From assembly GCF_000190415.1 (NCBI RefSeq), contig NZ_AEWF01000003.1:124001-188000 (forward strand): a stretch of DNA of 64,000 nucleotides, in the 5' to 3' direction. The stretch is from Candidatus Odyssella thessalonicensis L13 (lineage in GTDB: Bacteria > Pseudomonadota > Alphaproteobacteria > Paracaedibacterales > Paracaedibacteraceae). Below are positions 26,934-35,183 of the stretch, piece by piece (the stretch's first letter is position 1; the number at the start of each line of letters is the position of its first letter). The translations under genes were made by a program, and so were the position numbers. The notes beneath the pieces were generated by a model. That model was not told the DNA's origin, did not search any database, and saw only the letters and a program-made list of their open reading frames with translations.

Positions 26934-27328
26934 TTATTTCTTTTCTACAGGCGTTTCGACCGATTGCTTAATATACTTGTTTGCATTTCCCATATAACGT
27001 TTACAATGACGAGCATGCTTTTTCATATGTTCTGCCATTTCTGGATCTTTAGCAGCGTCTCGTTCAAGCTTTGCATGTGCCACAAATAAATCGAACATCT
27101 TTTTATCGACGCCGGTTAAAGTTTTTCCTTTCTCCTCAACTGAACTGAGAGCAGTTTCACAAGCATCTAAAATCTTACGGGCATAGTCCGAAGCTTTAGC
27201 TATTTTTTTTCTTGCTTGGAGAGAGTCGGATCAACTTTTTGTGACTTCTCCGCTTCCTTAGAAGGTTCAGCCTGAGCAGCACTTGAAAAACCAAAGATAA
27301 CGACAGCAGTAATCAATAATTTATTCAT
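26934..27328 (-). pseudogene. Small secreted protein gene with a frameshift in an A8 run
   Basis: Start ATG at 27328 gives a good signal peptide, MNKLLITAVVIFGFSSAAQA, and the frame then ends at TAG (27200-27202) after KQEKK, 43 codons on. Adding one base to the A8 tract (T8 at 27203-27210) restores a 131-residue frame down to a stop at 26934: IAKASDYARKILDAC, KTLTGVDKKMFDLFVAHAK, KHARHCKRYMGNANKY. A helical, lysine-rich periplasmic-type protein with two cysteines in the mature part. Not in a named family. Length is 395 bases, one short of a multiple of three. Either a decayed gene, an assembly undercall, or -1 slippage on AAAAAAA. It lies 90 bases upstream of divergent rluD. Confidence 0.6.
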
Positions 27329-27417
27329 GAGACTATTCCTATCATGAGGTTTTCTGATAATATCTAATCTAATGACTTTTATACGCCAAGCAAGAGCAAT
27401 TTTTAAGTTTCAACAAA

Positions 27418-28404
27418 ATGCAAGACAAATCTGATACTTATGCGTTAACTATAAACGAGCCACAAGTTGGCCAGCGTCTTGATCGCGTCTTAAGTACTGC
27501 CTTCGATCATTTAAGCCGCACCCGTATCCAAGAACTGATTAGTGCTGACTGCGTAAAAATTGAGCCTCATCGTAAACCCTCAGCTTCCATGAAAGTAATG
27601 TTGGCGGATGTGATTACCCTTCAAGTGCCTGAAGCGGTTGAAGCAGAGCCAACACCTCAGCATATATTACTGAATATTGTCTATGAAGATGAAGATTTAT
27701 TAGTTATTAACAAGCAAGCTGGTATGGTTGTCCATCCTGCACCTGGCCACCCGCAAGAAACCCTGGTTAACGCCTTACTTGCCCATTGCGGCAATAGTTT
27801 ATCGGGCATTGGCGGTGTCAAGCGACCCGGAATAGTGCATCGCTTAGATAAAGACACTTCTGGATTAATGGTCGTTGCAAAGAATGATAATGCGCATCAT
27901 GTTTTATGCTCTCAATTTAGCGACCGTAGTCTATCACGAACTTATCTAGCTTTTATTTGGGGCGTCGCCACGCCGCTATCTGGATCCGTTAATTCTTTAA
28001 TTGGACGGCATCCGCGCCATCGTCAGAAAATGGCTGTTGTGAACCGTAAGGGGAAGGAAGCCCTAACTTATTATCATACCTTATCCATTTATGGACAACC
28101 TGAGGGGGAAGCGCTCAAAATTAGCCTGGTTGAATGCAAATTGGCCACCGGACGTACCCATCAAATTCGTGTACATTTGGCATCTCTAGGACATCCTTTG
28201 GTGGGCGACCCCTTGTACGGACGCGTTCCTAAAGGGGCTCAATCCCTATGGCCCGAAGAGGTCACCCAATTTTCTCGCCAAGCCTTGCATGCGAAAGAAA
28301 TATCATTCATTCATCCTAGAACAAAAGAGATAATGCATTTCAGCAGTGACCTGCCAGACGACCTGCAAAAGTTAGAAGCTTTATGCAAAGCAAAAATACG
28401 TTGA
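27418..28404 (+). CDS. rluD: Large subunit pseudouridine synthase, RluA/RluD family
   Basis: A 328-residue enzyme that isomerises uridines in 23S rRNA helix 69 or related sites. Seen: an N-terminal S4-like RNA-binding domain (residues 10-80, LDRVLSTAFDHLSRTRIQELI), the catalytic HRLDKDTSGLMVVAK with the active Asp near 143, GRHPRHRQKMAV and the C-terminal TGRTHQIRVHLASLGHPLVGDPLYG. RluD-type length. The S4 domain supports RluD/RluC rather than RluA. Ends 342 bases before cpoB. Confidence 0.9.
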   Translation: MQDKSDTYALTINEPQVGQRLDRVLSTAFDHLSRTRIQELISADCVKIEPHRKPSASMKVMLADVITLQVPEAVEAEPTPQHILLNIVYEDEDLLVINKQAGMVVHPAPGHPQETLVNALLAHCGNSLSGIGGVKRPGIVHRLDKDTSGLMVVAKNDNAHHVLCSQFSDRSLSRTYLAFIWGVATPLSGSVNSLIGRHPRHRQKMAVVNRKGKEALTYYHTLSIYGQPEGEALKISLVECKLATGRTHQIRVHLASLGHPLVGDPLYGRVPKGAQSLWPEEVTQFSRQALHAKEISFIHPRTKEIMHFSSDLPDDLQKLEALCKAKIR

Positions 28405-28746
28405 GCGACCCTCTCTGTCTACCAAGGAGGCTGTAATAATCCGGGCGAGAGCACTACTGTCCGTATTAAGCTTAGCTTTTCAGCGGGGTTGAGAGATCAT
28501 CCTTGCTTATATTTCTTAAAAAAATGAAATTTCTTGATATCTTTCAGACACTGAGGGGACGGAGGCATGTTATAGAATTTAGAGTATCTCATTCATGGAT
28601 AGGGTTATTTACTCTAGAAATTACTCCCTTCAGGCCAAGACTTTATGGCCCGCAAATTAGCATAATCAACTGTGGGAATTTCCTAAATTATTTGTTAGAT
28701 TAATACTCATGAATAAACAGGCAAATAATCAGGACAGCGTACCCTT
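28405..28746. other. Intergenic region before cpoB
   Basis: About 340 bases. A GC-richer patch at 28405-28500 could fold but matches no RNA family I know. A 13-codon ATG frame (28710-28751, MNKQANNQDSVPL) ends in the TGA that overlaps the cpoB ATG and could be a coupled leader, though it is very short. In alphaproteobacteria rpoH often follows rluD; it is not here. Confidence 0.35.
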
Positions 28747-29610
28747 ATGAAGCAAATCCAATCTTTGTGCTTATTATTGTGCTTAACCTCTAGCTCCTTG
28801 CTTATGGCAGATGAATCTTACGGGGATTTAAGTGCGCGGATTGATGACCTTGAAAAGAGGATGGGCGGCAAAGGACCGGGCGGTGAAGACTTTGTGACCC
28901 GAGATGAGCTGGAATCAATTATAAAACAGATCAGAGAGTTGCGGGGTCGTATCGAAGTATTAGAACATAAGGGCGCCAGCCTGCCTGCACGTAGTGCTGA
29001 TGCCATTCTATCCTCAACACCACCATCTCATCTTCCAGGGGAAGTCGGACCCACGGCCGTTGTAGAAGATGAGGAGCAGGCTGAAGATGATGTTGAGGCT
29101 ATTTTAAAGGATTTAGGTGGCACTTCCAAAGCTGCCAAAGATACTCTCAAAGATAAAGCCACTGAGAAAGCAGAGAAGGAAGCGCCCACGGGAAGTCTTG
29201 AGAGAAACGATGAAAGTGCTCAGTATAACCAAGCGATGGCATTATACAAGCAGCAAGAATACGCTGAAGCCGAAGAAGCCTTCCGTTATTATGTAAAAAC
29301 CTTTCCAAAAGGCAAACAAGTATCCCAGGCACGAATCCATATCGCTGAATGCCAACTGGCCGCTGCCTCCCAATCTAAACAAAAAGATTTAGCAAAAACG
29401 GCTGCAGCGGATTTTGCAACCGCTTACAAAGCAAATCCCAAAGGCTCCCTGGGAGCGCAGGCGTTATTAGGAATGGCCAAGTCAATGAAGCTGCAAGGAG
29501 AAACTAAGAAAGCCTGCGTGGTTTTAAAGAAACTGAAAGCAGACTTCCCCAATGAGAAGGCCATAATGAAAACGACCCAAGATTTATCAAAGCAGTATAA
29601 GTGCGGTTAA
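28747..29610 (+). CDS. cpoB: Tol-Pal system protein YbgF/CpoB
   Basis: A 287-residue periplasmic protein that couples PBP1B peptidoglycan synthesis to Tol-Pal constriction. Seen: signal peptide ending in SLLMA near residue 21, coiled-coil trimerisation segment (SARIDDLEKRMGG and IKQIRELRGRIEVLEHK, residues 25-75), acidic linker, then a TPR domain from about 155 with YNQAMALYKQQEYAEAEEAF, YVKTFPKGKQVSQARIHIAE and LLGMAKSMKLQGETKKACVV. The tol-pal genes themselves are not in the window. It lies 4 bases before rsmI, in a forward operon rsmI-yraN-DolP-type. Confidence 0.92.
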   Translation: MKQIQSLCLLLCLTSSSLLMADESYGDLSARIDDLEKRMGGKGPGGEDFVTRDELESIIKQIRELRGRIEVLEHKGASLPARSADAILSSTPPSHLPGEVGPTAVVEDEEQAEDDVEAILKDLGGTSKAAKDTLKDKATEKAEKEAPTGSLERNDESAQYNQAMALYKQQEYAEAEEAFRYYVKTFPKGKQVSQARIHIAECQLAAASQSKQKDLAKTAAADFATAYKANPKGSLGAQALLGMAKSMKLQGETKKACVVLKKLKADFPNEKAIMKTTQDLSKQYKCG

Positions 29611-29614
29611 TGCG

Positions 29615-30454
29615 GTGATAAATCTTCCTGATTTTCTTCCCGCAGTGAAATCGGGGCTCTATATTGTCGCTACACCGATTGGCAATCGGGCCGATATCAC
29701 CTTAAGGGCTCTCGATATTCTGCAAAAGGTCGATCTTATTTACTGCGAAGATACGCGCACCAGCCGACCTTTGTTAGAAACATATACCATAAAAACTCCC
29801 TTGAAAGCCCTCCATGATTATAATGAAAAAGGCTTAATCCCAGAGATTATTACCCGTCTTCAGCAGGGTGAAAAACTTGCATTAATCAGTGACGCAGGCA
29901 TGCCTCTTATTAGTGATCCTGGCTACAAGCTTGTCAAAGCGCTTCAAGATAATGATTTGCCGATTACAGTCATTCCTGGCCCATCGGCAGGGATTACGGC
30001 GTTAGTTCTGTCAGGCTGGCCAACAGACCGGTTTATGTTTGCCGGCTTTGTCGACCCTAAGAAACTTGTAGAGTTTAAAGAAATTGATGCAACTTTACTG
30101 TTTTATGAGTCCCCGCATCGCCTCATCAAGACCTTAGAAGCCATGCAATCTGTCTTCGTGAACCGACAGATCGCTGTTATAAGAGAGCTAACGAAAGTTT
30201 ATGAAGAAGTAGTTAGAGGGCCAATCCCCCAAGTCCTGCAAACCTTTCAAGACCGTGACAAAGTTCTGGGCGAAATTGTGATTGTTCTCTCACCGCCCTC
30301 ATCCCAAGATCAATCCCTGTCAGAGCAAGACATTGAGATAGCGTTGCGAGAAGCTTTAACAACGCACTCGTTAAAAGATGCCTGTACTCTGGTGGCCGGT
30401 GCTTTAGGGGTAGCACGTAAAGATATCTATAAACGTGCTTTACAACTCAAATGA
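29615..30454 (+). CDS. rsmI: 16S rRNA (cytidine1402-2'-O)-methyltransferase
   Basis: A 279-residue tetrapyrrole-methylase-fold SAM enzyme that modifies C1402 of 16S rRNA in the P site. Seen: GLYIVATPIGNRADITLRAL near 14-33, YCEDTRTSRPLL, the SAM motif LISDAGMPLISDPGYKLV, VIPGPSAGITALVLSGWPTD, LLFYESPHRL and RELTKVYEEVVRG. The start is GTG at 29615; no strong Shine-Dalgarno is visible, so coupling to cpoB (4 bases) may drive initiation. The rsmI-yraN-dolP order matches that of E. coli yraL-yraN-yraP. Confidence 0.95.
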   Translation: MINLPDFLPAVKSGLYIVATPIGNRADITLRALDILQKVDLIYCEDTRTSRPLLETYTIKTPLKALHDYNEKGLIPEIITRLQQGEKLALISDAGMPLISDPGYKLVKALQDNDLPITVIPGPSAGITALVLSGWPTDRFMFAGFVDPKKLVEFKEIDATLLFYESPHRLIKTLEAMQSVFVNRQIAVIRELTKVYEEVVRGPIPQVLQTFQDRDKVLGEIVIVLSPPSSQDQSLSEQDIEIALREALTTHSLKDACTLVAGALGVARKDIYKRALQLK

Positions 30455-30798
30455 AATGGACATCCTATAGCAAGGGGATCTGGGCAGAATACCTAGCATC
30501 ATTATGCCTGATGGTAAAAGGCTATAGCATCCAAGCGCGTCGCTATCGCACTCCTTGGGGGGAAATTGATCTGATTGCCAAAAGAGGTAAAACACTCACC
30601 TTTGTTGAAGTTAAGCGTCGCCAGTTTTACCGGCAAGGATTAGACTCCATTTCCCTCACTCAACGCAACCGTATAGAAAGATCTGGTCAAGCTTATATGG
30701 CATCAGTTAAAATTAATTTCGATATTATCAGATTTGATGTCATGATTGTAACCCCTTGGAGATTATATCATCTAAAGGATGCTTGGCGCCAAACTTAA
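30451..30798 (+). CDS. yraN: YraN family (UPF0102) predicted endonuclease-fold protein
   Basis: A 115-residue protein of the UPF0102 family, an endonuclease-like fold with a PD-(D/E)XK-type core: GIWAEYLASLCLMVKGYSI, TPWGEIDLIAKRGKTLTFVEVKRR with the conserved Glu-Asp...Glu-X-Lys arrangement (GEIDL, VEVK). Role unknown; possibly in recombination or DNA repair. The start overlaps rsmI by 4 bases (ATGA). Confidence 0.93.
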   Translation: MKWTSYSKGIWAEYLASLCLMVKGYSIQARRYRTPWGEIDLIAKRGKTLTFVEVKRRQFYRQGLDSISLTQRNRIERSGQAYMASVKINFDIIRFDVMIVTPWRLYHLKDAWRQT

Positions 30799-30820
30799 CC
30801 AACGAGAAAAGAGGAGAAGA

Positions 30821-31401
30821 ATGAAAAAATAAATATAACACTGTCCTTAGTCAGTATTATGCTTGCTGGCTGTGCTCCTGCCATTATTGGGGGTGGTGCT
30901 GCCGTTGTTGGCGGCGCAATGGTAAAAGAGAAAGGGATCTCAGGATCTTTATCCGATACTCAAATTTCTACCAAGATATCAATTGCTCTTTACCAGAAAG
31001 ACCCCGAACTTCACGCCCGAGTTAATGTGAATGTGCAAAACGGTGAAGTAATGTTAACGGGTGCTGTTTTAACGAATGAGATGCATTTAGATGCGGTTCG
31101 GATTGCTTGGGAAACGCCCGGTGTTAGACGCGTTATCGACAACATCGCTATCTCTGAAGGGGCTTCCGTTGGTGTCTATGCTAAAGACACTTGGATCACA
31201 ACACAGCTTAAATCTAAGCTTCTGTTTGACAAAAATGTTCAATCAATTAATTACAGCATTAAAACTGTTAGCGGTAATGTCTATTTGATGGGAATAGCGC
31301 AAGATCACGCTGAGTTAAGTACGGTGATCAATTATGCTCGTAACATTGATGGCGTTAAAAAGGTTACCTCTTATGTGCGCTTAAAAGACGAGATCGTCTA
31401 A
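30821..31401 (+). CDS. dolP: BON-domain outer-membrane lipoprotein, DolP-type, frameshift in start region
   Basis: Residues from ATG 30859 give MLAGCAPAIIGGG and two BON domains (QISTKISIALYQK... and DTWITTQLKSKLL...), the DolP/OsmY plan, 180 residues. But a better start lies upstream: ATG at 30821 preceded by GAGGAG at 30811-30816. From there ATG AAA AAA TAA stops after three codons; if the A6 run (30824-30829) had one more A the frame would read MKKINITLSLVSIMLAGC, a full lipoprotein signal with lipobox LAGC. The 581-base span lacks one base for whole codons. E. coli DolP maintains outer-membrane integrity and lies in the same rsmI-yraN neighbourhood. Restart at 30859 would leave too short a signal peptide. 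Confidence 0.85.
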
Positions 31402-31467
31402 GACCTATAGGAACAGGCTAGGTTTGTGACATAAAAAAACCTCGAGACTCTCCGAAATGGTAAGCTT

Positions 31468-31533
31468 AAAGTGGTCCTCTGCTCATAGATTAAAAGTTGA
31501 AATTTTAATCACTGCTGGCAAGAGGCCACTTTT
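31468..31533 (+). terminator. Two-tier hairpin, possible terminator of the dolP operon
   Basis: Outer stem AAAGTGG-CCTCT (one bulged T) pairs with AGAGG-CCACTTT; inside, GATTAAAA (31488-31495) pairs perfectly with TTTTAATC (31503-31510) around loop GTTGAAA. The right arm runs into TTTTCCTTTAG. It could terminate the dolP operon, or the degraded leftward gene on the other strand. It may also be a palindromic repeat unit, which needs a genome search. Confidence 0.4.
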
Positions 31534-31573
31534 CCTTTAGTCTAACTCATCAACTCTTGTTATTGTTGGTGCC

Positions 31574-32102
31574 TTAAATGTGGTCCTCAGTGTTAATCTT
31601 GTCCGTATTATCGGTAGTAGGGTGATTAAATTTATTCACAAGTATATCTCGGGTCTTCTTTTTCTCTTCGTCTCTTACAAAGCCCGCTTTTTTCCTAATC
31701 TCTCTATGCCATAGGCGGTGATCCAATTTCTCTATGATTATTTACAGAAGAATTGCGAGAGCAATTTTCTTTCGCTCCATTACTAAGTTATTAGTATAAA
31801 TATTTAAGCAAATGCTAAAAAAATCATCCACTTTCATGAAGGTATTAATTAGATACCCTTTTTCTTCGCAAATTTTTGGCACTGACTTTTCTGTGAGATA
31901 CCTATCCCTATCTTGATAGGGCGCTCCTTTTAAAAGACAAAAATTTAAAACTTTCTCTATAGTGGGGGGAGGTATAATTTTTTTTCATTTATTCTTTCTG
32001 AAAATGCAATTGCTTCATCGCGCAGCATCTCAAAATTGAATTCTACAGCGTGAATTAAATTGCACCCTAATAAAATTTTATAAGAAGAATATTCTTAACC
32101 AT
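31574..32102 (-). pseudogene. Decayed gene for a small secreted protein
   Basis: A gene missed by simple ORF finding. AAAGGAGAGAGGCA precedes ATG at 32102, a strong ribosome-binding site. The frame MVKNILLIKF then TAT TAG breaks; one extra base in the A4/T4 tract (32072-32079) yields ILLGCNLIHAVEF, a signal peptide, then NFEMLRDEAIAFSERINEKK. A second missing base in the C6 run (31974-31979) restores TIEKVLNFCLLKGAP, RYLTEKSVPKICEEKGYL and so on to LAILL and TAA at 31742. Past it the frame stays open to 31574 (KLDHRLWHREIRKKAGFV ... INTEDHI), which may be native or chance. 361 bases, two short of codons, to the first stop. Unknown protein; no family seen. Confidence 0.55.
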
Positions 32103-32259
32103 TGCCTCTCTCCTTTCAAAAAATATGCTTATCTAGAAAAATTATATAATTTTGTTCTTGCTACTATCTGTAAAGATTTAAGGTGAATCTTATTTCTTCA
32201 CACCCCGACGATAAGCCATCAATCTCCCCCTGTTTTCAAAGCCAGCGATGACTCAAATA

Positions 32260-32760
32260 TTACCCCCAAACGGATGCAGATTTGACGCGGACGTAGTAGG
32301 CGCCTTGGCCACCATGCTGATCTTTAGCAGAAGTATAACCGGTAACTAAAGAGACTTGTTCGAGCCATAAAGGCAGAAGCTTTTTCAAGGTATGCGGGTT
32401 GTCAGGATGGCCTTTGCCGGTGATAATCAGAACCCATTTCAAGCCATCATGGTGCGCCATCGCGATAAAGTTTTGTAATCGTCGCTGAGCTTCTTGACGA
32501 GTAAGGCCATGCAAATCAAGACGCGCTTCAATAACAATTTTTGTGACCTTTTGCAGCTTTTTTGTTTCTGTATAATAAGAACCTTCTATGGGGAGAGCGG
32601 TACAATGGAGCTCAAGATATTCCTTTACCCTTACCGCATTAATCTTTGAAGGCTTGACGGGAGACGGAGTCTTTTCAACGTAGGCAGGCCTGTGTTTTAG
32701 TGGTTTTATCCCTTTAATTAATTCCTGCCATAAATGGCTATCTTTGGGTGGGTTTTTCAT
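32260..32760 (-). CDS. Smr-domain protein (MutS2 C-terminal-like nuclease domain)
   Basis: A 166-residue protein with an Smr domain at about 80-165: RLDLHGLTRQEAQRRLQNFI (classic LDLHG) and LIITGKGHPDN (TGxG), then a C-terminal LVTGYTSAKDQHGGQGAYYVRV. Smr domains are structure-specific endonucleases found as MutS2 tails or alone. The N-terminal region is lysine- and proline-rich and likely disordered. The gene overlaps mltA by 4 bases, the conserved alphaproteobacterial secB-Tim44-mltA-smr order. Confidence 0.88.
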   Translation of the reverse strand: MKNPPKDSHLWQELIKGIKPLKHRPAYVEKTPSPVKPSKINAVRVKEYLELHCTALPIEGSYYTETKKLQKVTKIVIEARLDLHGLTRQEAQRRLQNFIAMAHHDGLKWVLIITGKGHPDNPHTLKKLLPLWLEQVSLVTGYTSAKDQHGGQGAYYVRVKSASVWG

Positions 32761-33824
32761 TGCGGCAATAGGACAAACAGTTGCCCTTTGGCATTCATCG
32801 CTCCTGCATAATAGCCGGCTTTCTCACCACTGCCCCAAAAATAGTCGCCGCGAACCGCCCCTTTAATGGCTCCGCCCGTATCCTGAGCAACCATTAATTT
32901 ACGCAGATGCGGCTGATGATGATCTGGATGGGTGGCATCCAACCACAGAGGCGTTCCTAACGTAATAAAAGTACGATCGACGGCAAGACTCCGATGGGGC
33001 GTAAGAGGAACGCCATGGCTACCAATAGGCCCACCTTGATGTTTATTCATGACCTTAAAGAACACATAAGACTCATTCTTCGACATAATTGATTCAGCTT
33101 GGCGGGGATGTGCGTGCAGCCACTTTTTGATACTCTGCATAGTAACATGCCCGTGCTGTAGTTCCCCCTTATCAAGGAGGACTTTACCAATCGGCAGATA
33201 AGGGTAACCATTTTGGCCCGCATATCCTAAGCGTAGCTCTCGTCCATTATCTAGTCTGATTCTTCCAGACCCTTGGATTTGTAAGAAGAAAGCCTCGACC
33301 GGGTCATCAACCCAAACAAGCTCAAGTCCTTTCCCCTTGAGTGCCCCCCGCACAATCCGAGCCCGCGGAATTTTATAATTTATATTCCGGCCTGGCAATT
33401 TGTAAAGAGGCGTCTGATAGCGGCCATGGCGTCTTAACGACCCCCTTAAGATAGGCTCATAGTACCCTGTAAAAACGCCTTCCGGATTCCCTGAAGCCGC
33501 TATCTGATAAGGACGCAGATTAGTTTCTAGGAACTCTCGGACCTCTTGATGGGAATCAAAATTCTCGGCTTGCAGCTTTCGACAGAACTTAAACCAATCT
33601 TTGGCACGCCCTCCACCATCTTGGCGCGTCACCATTTCTGTGTTTCCATCTTTTTTGAGGATAACTTGACAGGATTGTTGCAGCACCGGTAAAGCGAGTA
33701 ATTGCTTATCTTGTTCCCAGCCGGGCAAAGCCTCAAAAGTGACGGGAATGAGATCTCTTTTAACTGTGGGGGCACATCCACTTAATAGAAGACCCAGAAC
33801 CAAGAGAATTTTATTCTTATTCAT
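32757..33824 (-). CDS. mltA: Membrane-bound lytic murein transglycosylase A
   Basis: A 355-residue lipoprotein that cleaves the peptidoglycan glycan strand to 1,6-anhydro-muropeptides. I start at ATG 33824 since it gives MNKNKILLVLGLLLSGCAP with lipobox LSGC; the ATG at 33902 would add 26 non-secretory residues. Seen: MltA beta domain with FTGYYEPILRGSLRRHGRYQ, and the 3D catalytic end VAQDTGGAIKGAVRGDYFWGSG with the conserved Asp residues. It overlaps smr by 4 bases and lies 28 bases downstream of the Tim44-like gene. Confidence 0.93.
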   Translation of the reverse strand: MNKNKILLVLGLLLSGCAPTVKRDLIPVTFEALPGWEQDKQLLALPVLQQSCQVILKKDGNTEMVTRQDGGGRAKDWFKFCRKLQAENFDSHQEVREFLETNLRPYQIAASGNPEGVFTGYYEPILRGSLRRHGRYQTPLYKLPGRNINYKIPRARIVRGALKGKGLELVWVDDPVEAFFLQIQGSGRIRLDNGRELRLGYAGQNGYPYLPIGKVLLDKGELQHGHVTMQSIKKWLHAHPRQAESIMSKNESYVFFKVMNKHQGGPIGSHGVPLTPHRSLAVDRTFITLGTPLWLDATHPDHHQPHLRKLMVAQDTGGAIKGAVRGDYFWGSGEKAGYYAGAMNAKGQLFVLLPQ

Positions 33825-33852
33825 TATTATTATACTCGGATTAGGGGCCTCT

Positions 33853-34521
33853 TTAGGCCGTTTGGGTACGGGACAGATACCAATTGGGCTCATCAGATCC
33901 AATGGTGCGGGTAAAGGTCCAGATTTCTGTCACGGGAATGCTGATGCGGGCTTTATTTTCAATAATTTCCCCCGCAGCATTTTGAGTAACCATAATCTGG
34001 TGGGTTCGGTAACGCACAGAGATAAATACTTCTGCGCCATGGATCTCAATTGCATCGACGTCTATTTTATCAAAGCTATTAATGGTAGCGCTATAAGTTT
34101 CTCCCCGCTGTTCACGTTCCTCAATTTCAGCCACAAATGCATCGTAAACTTTGGGAGCTAAAAGGAGCTGCAGGGTGGCCCGATCATTTGTAGCAAAAGC
34201 ATCCAGTACCATCTCATAGGCCCCTTTGGCTCCTTTAATAAAGTTAGAGAAATTAAAGGTGGGATCCTGCTGTTGCAATAAACGGAGTTTTTCTCGCACG
34301 CCCGATTTAAGATTGTCTTCTTCAATATCCACTCGGGATCCTGCGGTCGGGCGAGGGGAGGGAGTTACCACCCGTTCTTCCATCGAGGCTTCAAAATGAC
34401 GCCTTTTTCTTTCACGACGTTCTTTGTCTTCCTCTGATTCTTGTCCAAGGACTGACCACAGCCGGTAAAAAATGTAACCTGACAATAAAGCGAAAAATAT
34501 TAATTCTAATAAGGGTCCCAC
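33853..34521 (-). CDS. Tim44-like domain protein (TimA)
   Basis: A 222-residue protein with one N-terminal transmembrane helix (LLELIFFALLSGYIFYRLW, residues 4-22), a charged linker (SEEDKERRERKRR) and a Tim44/TimA fold domain from about 85: FNFSNFIKGAKGAYEMVLDAF, KVYDAFVAEIEEREQRGET, VEISVRYRTHQIMV. Mitochondrial Tim44 tethers Hsp70 to the import channel; in alphaproteobacteria the family's role at the inner membrane is unsettled. Divergent from secB by about 110 bases, the conserved neighbourhood of this family. Confidence 0.85.
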   Translation of the reverse strand: MGPLLELIFFALLSGYIFYRLWSVLGQESEEDKERRERKRRHFEASMEERVVTPSPRPTAGSRVDIEEDNLKSGVREKLRLLQQQDPTFNFSNFIKGAKGAYEMVLDAFATNDRATLQLLLAPKVYDAFVAEIEEREQRGETYSATINSFDKIDVDAIEIHGAEVFISVRYRTHQIMVTQNAAGEIIENKARISIPVTEIWTFTRTIGSDEPNWYLSRTQTA

Positions 34522-34630
34522 GTTTTACGCCTCAAAATCTCTTGATCTAAATATATATTATAGTAGACGAATTAGACATGCAATTGATAGACTCAAGTTC
34601 AGAAACTTAAATTATCTTAGGAGATATAAT

Positions 34631-35095
34631 ATGGAACAAGCAAATTCTGCGGCTAATAATGCCACAACTATAGTTCGTGCCCAGTATATTCGCGATCTAT
34701 CCTTTGAAAATCCCAATCCATTGGCAATTTTCACAAGCGAGAGCCAAGACCAACCAGAAATTTCAGTTGGCATTCAAGCTAAAGCTCAAAATCTCGGGGA
34801 TCGTAACTTTGAACTCATTTTGGATTTCAATATTGACGCTAAACGTGCTCAAGATACGATGTTTATCGTGGAACTGAGTTACGGAGCAGTTGTGACCGTA
34901 AGCGAAGATGTGGCCGAATCAGACGTCCAACGGTCAGTAATGGTGGATGCAGCACATTTACTATTCCCCTTTGCGCGCAATATTATTGCTGACATGACCC
35001 GTGACGGCGGCTATCCACCATTAATGCTCGCTCCCATTGATTTTAATAACCTTTACCAACAACAAAATCAGCAACCAGCTGCTGGCCTAAATTAA
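34631..35095 (+). CDS. secB: Protein-export chaperone SecB
   Basis: A 154-residue tetrameric holdase that keeps preproteins unfolded and delivers them to SecA. Seen: IRDLSFENPNPLAIF (substrate-groove strand), VGIQAKAQNLGDRNFELILDFNI, ELSYGAVVTVSEDV and the C-terminal FARNIIADMTRDGGYPPLMLAPIDFNNLY, typical of the family. The C-terminal zinc-binding-partner tail is short and glutamine-rich. A RBS TAGGAGATATA precedes ATG 34631. Together with tim44-mltA-smr it is a classical alphaproteobacterial arrangement. Confidence 0.97.
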   Translation: MEQANSAANNATTIVRAQYIRDLSFENPNPLAIFTSESQDQPEISVGIQAKAQNLGDRNFELILDFNIDAKRAQDTMFIVELSYGAVVTVSEDVAESDVQRSVMVDAAHLLFPFARNIIADMTRDGGYPPLMLAPIDFNNLYQQQNQQPAAGLN

Positions 35096-35183
35096 ATGTT
35101 TAAGGGGGGGGCTATAAGTCCCTCTTCAAAACTGGACGGAATTTAGAAAATTAATACCGTAATTTTTGACATTTTTTGAAACC

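Noticed and set aside
28405-28500. Structured small RNA after rluD
   Set aside because: GC-rich and foldable, but without the SRP RNA, 6S or RNase P signatures I know.
28503-28703. 66-codon frame before cpoB
   Set aside because: No ribosome-binding site, low-complexity hydrophobic translation, and no sign of conservation from composition.
33825-33902. Longer N-terminus for MltA
   Set aside because: The extra 26 residues precede a proper lipoprotein signal and overlap the upstream Tim44-like gene, so the internal ATG at 33824 is the real start.
35096-35165. Terminator after secB
   Set aside because: The G8 run and CCC pair only weakly and no T run follows.
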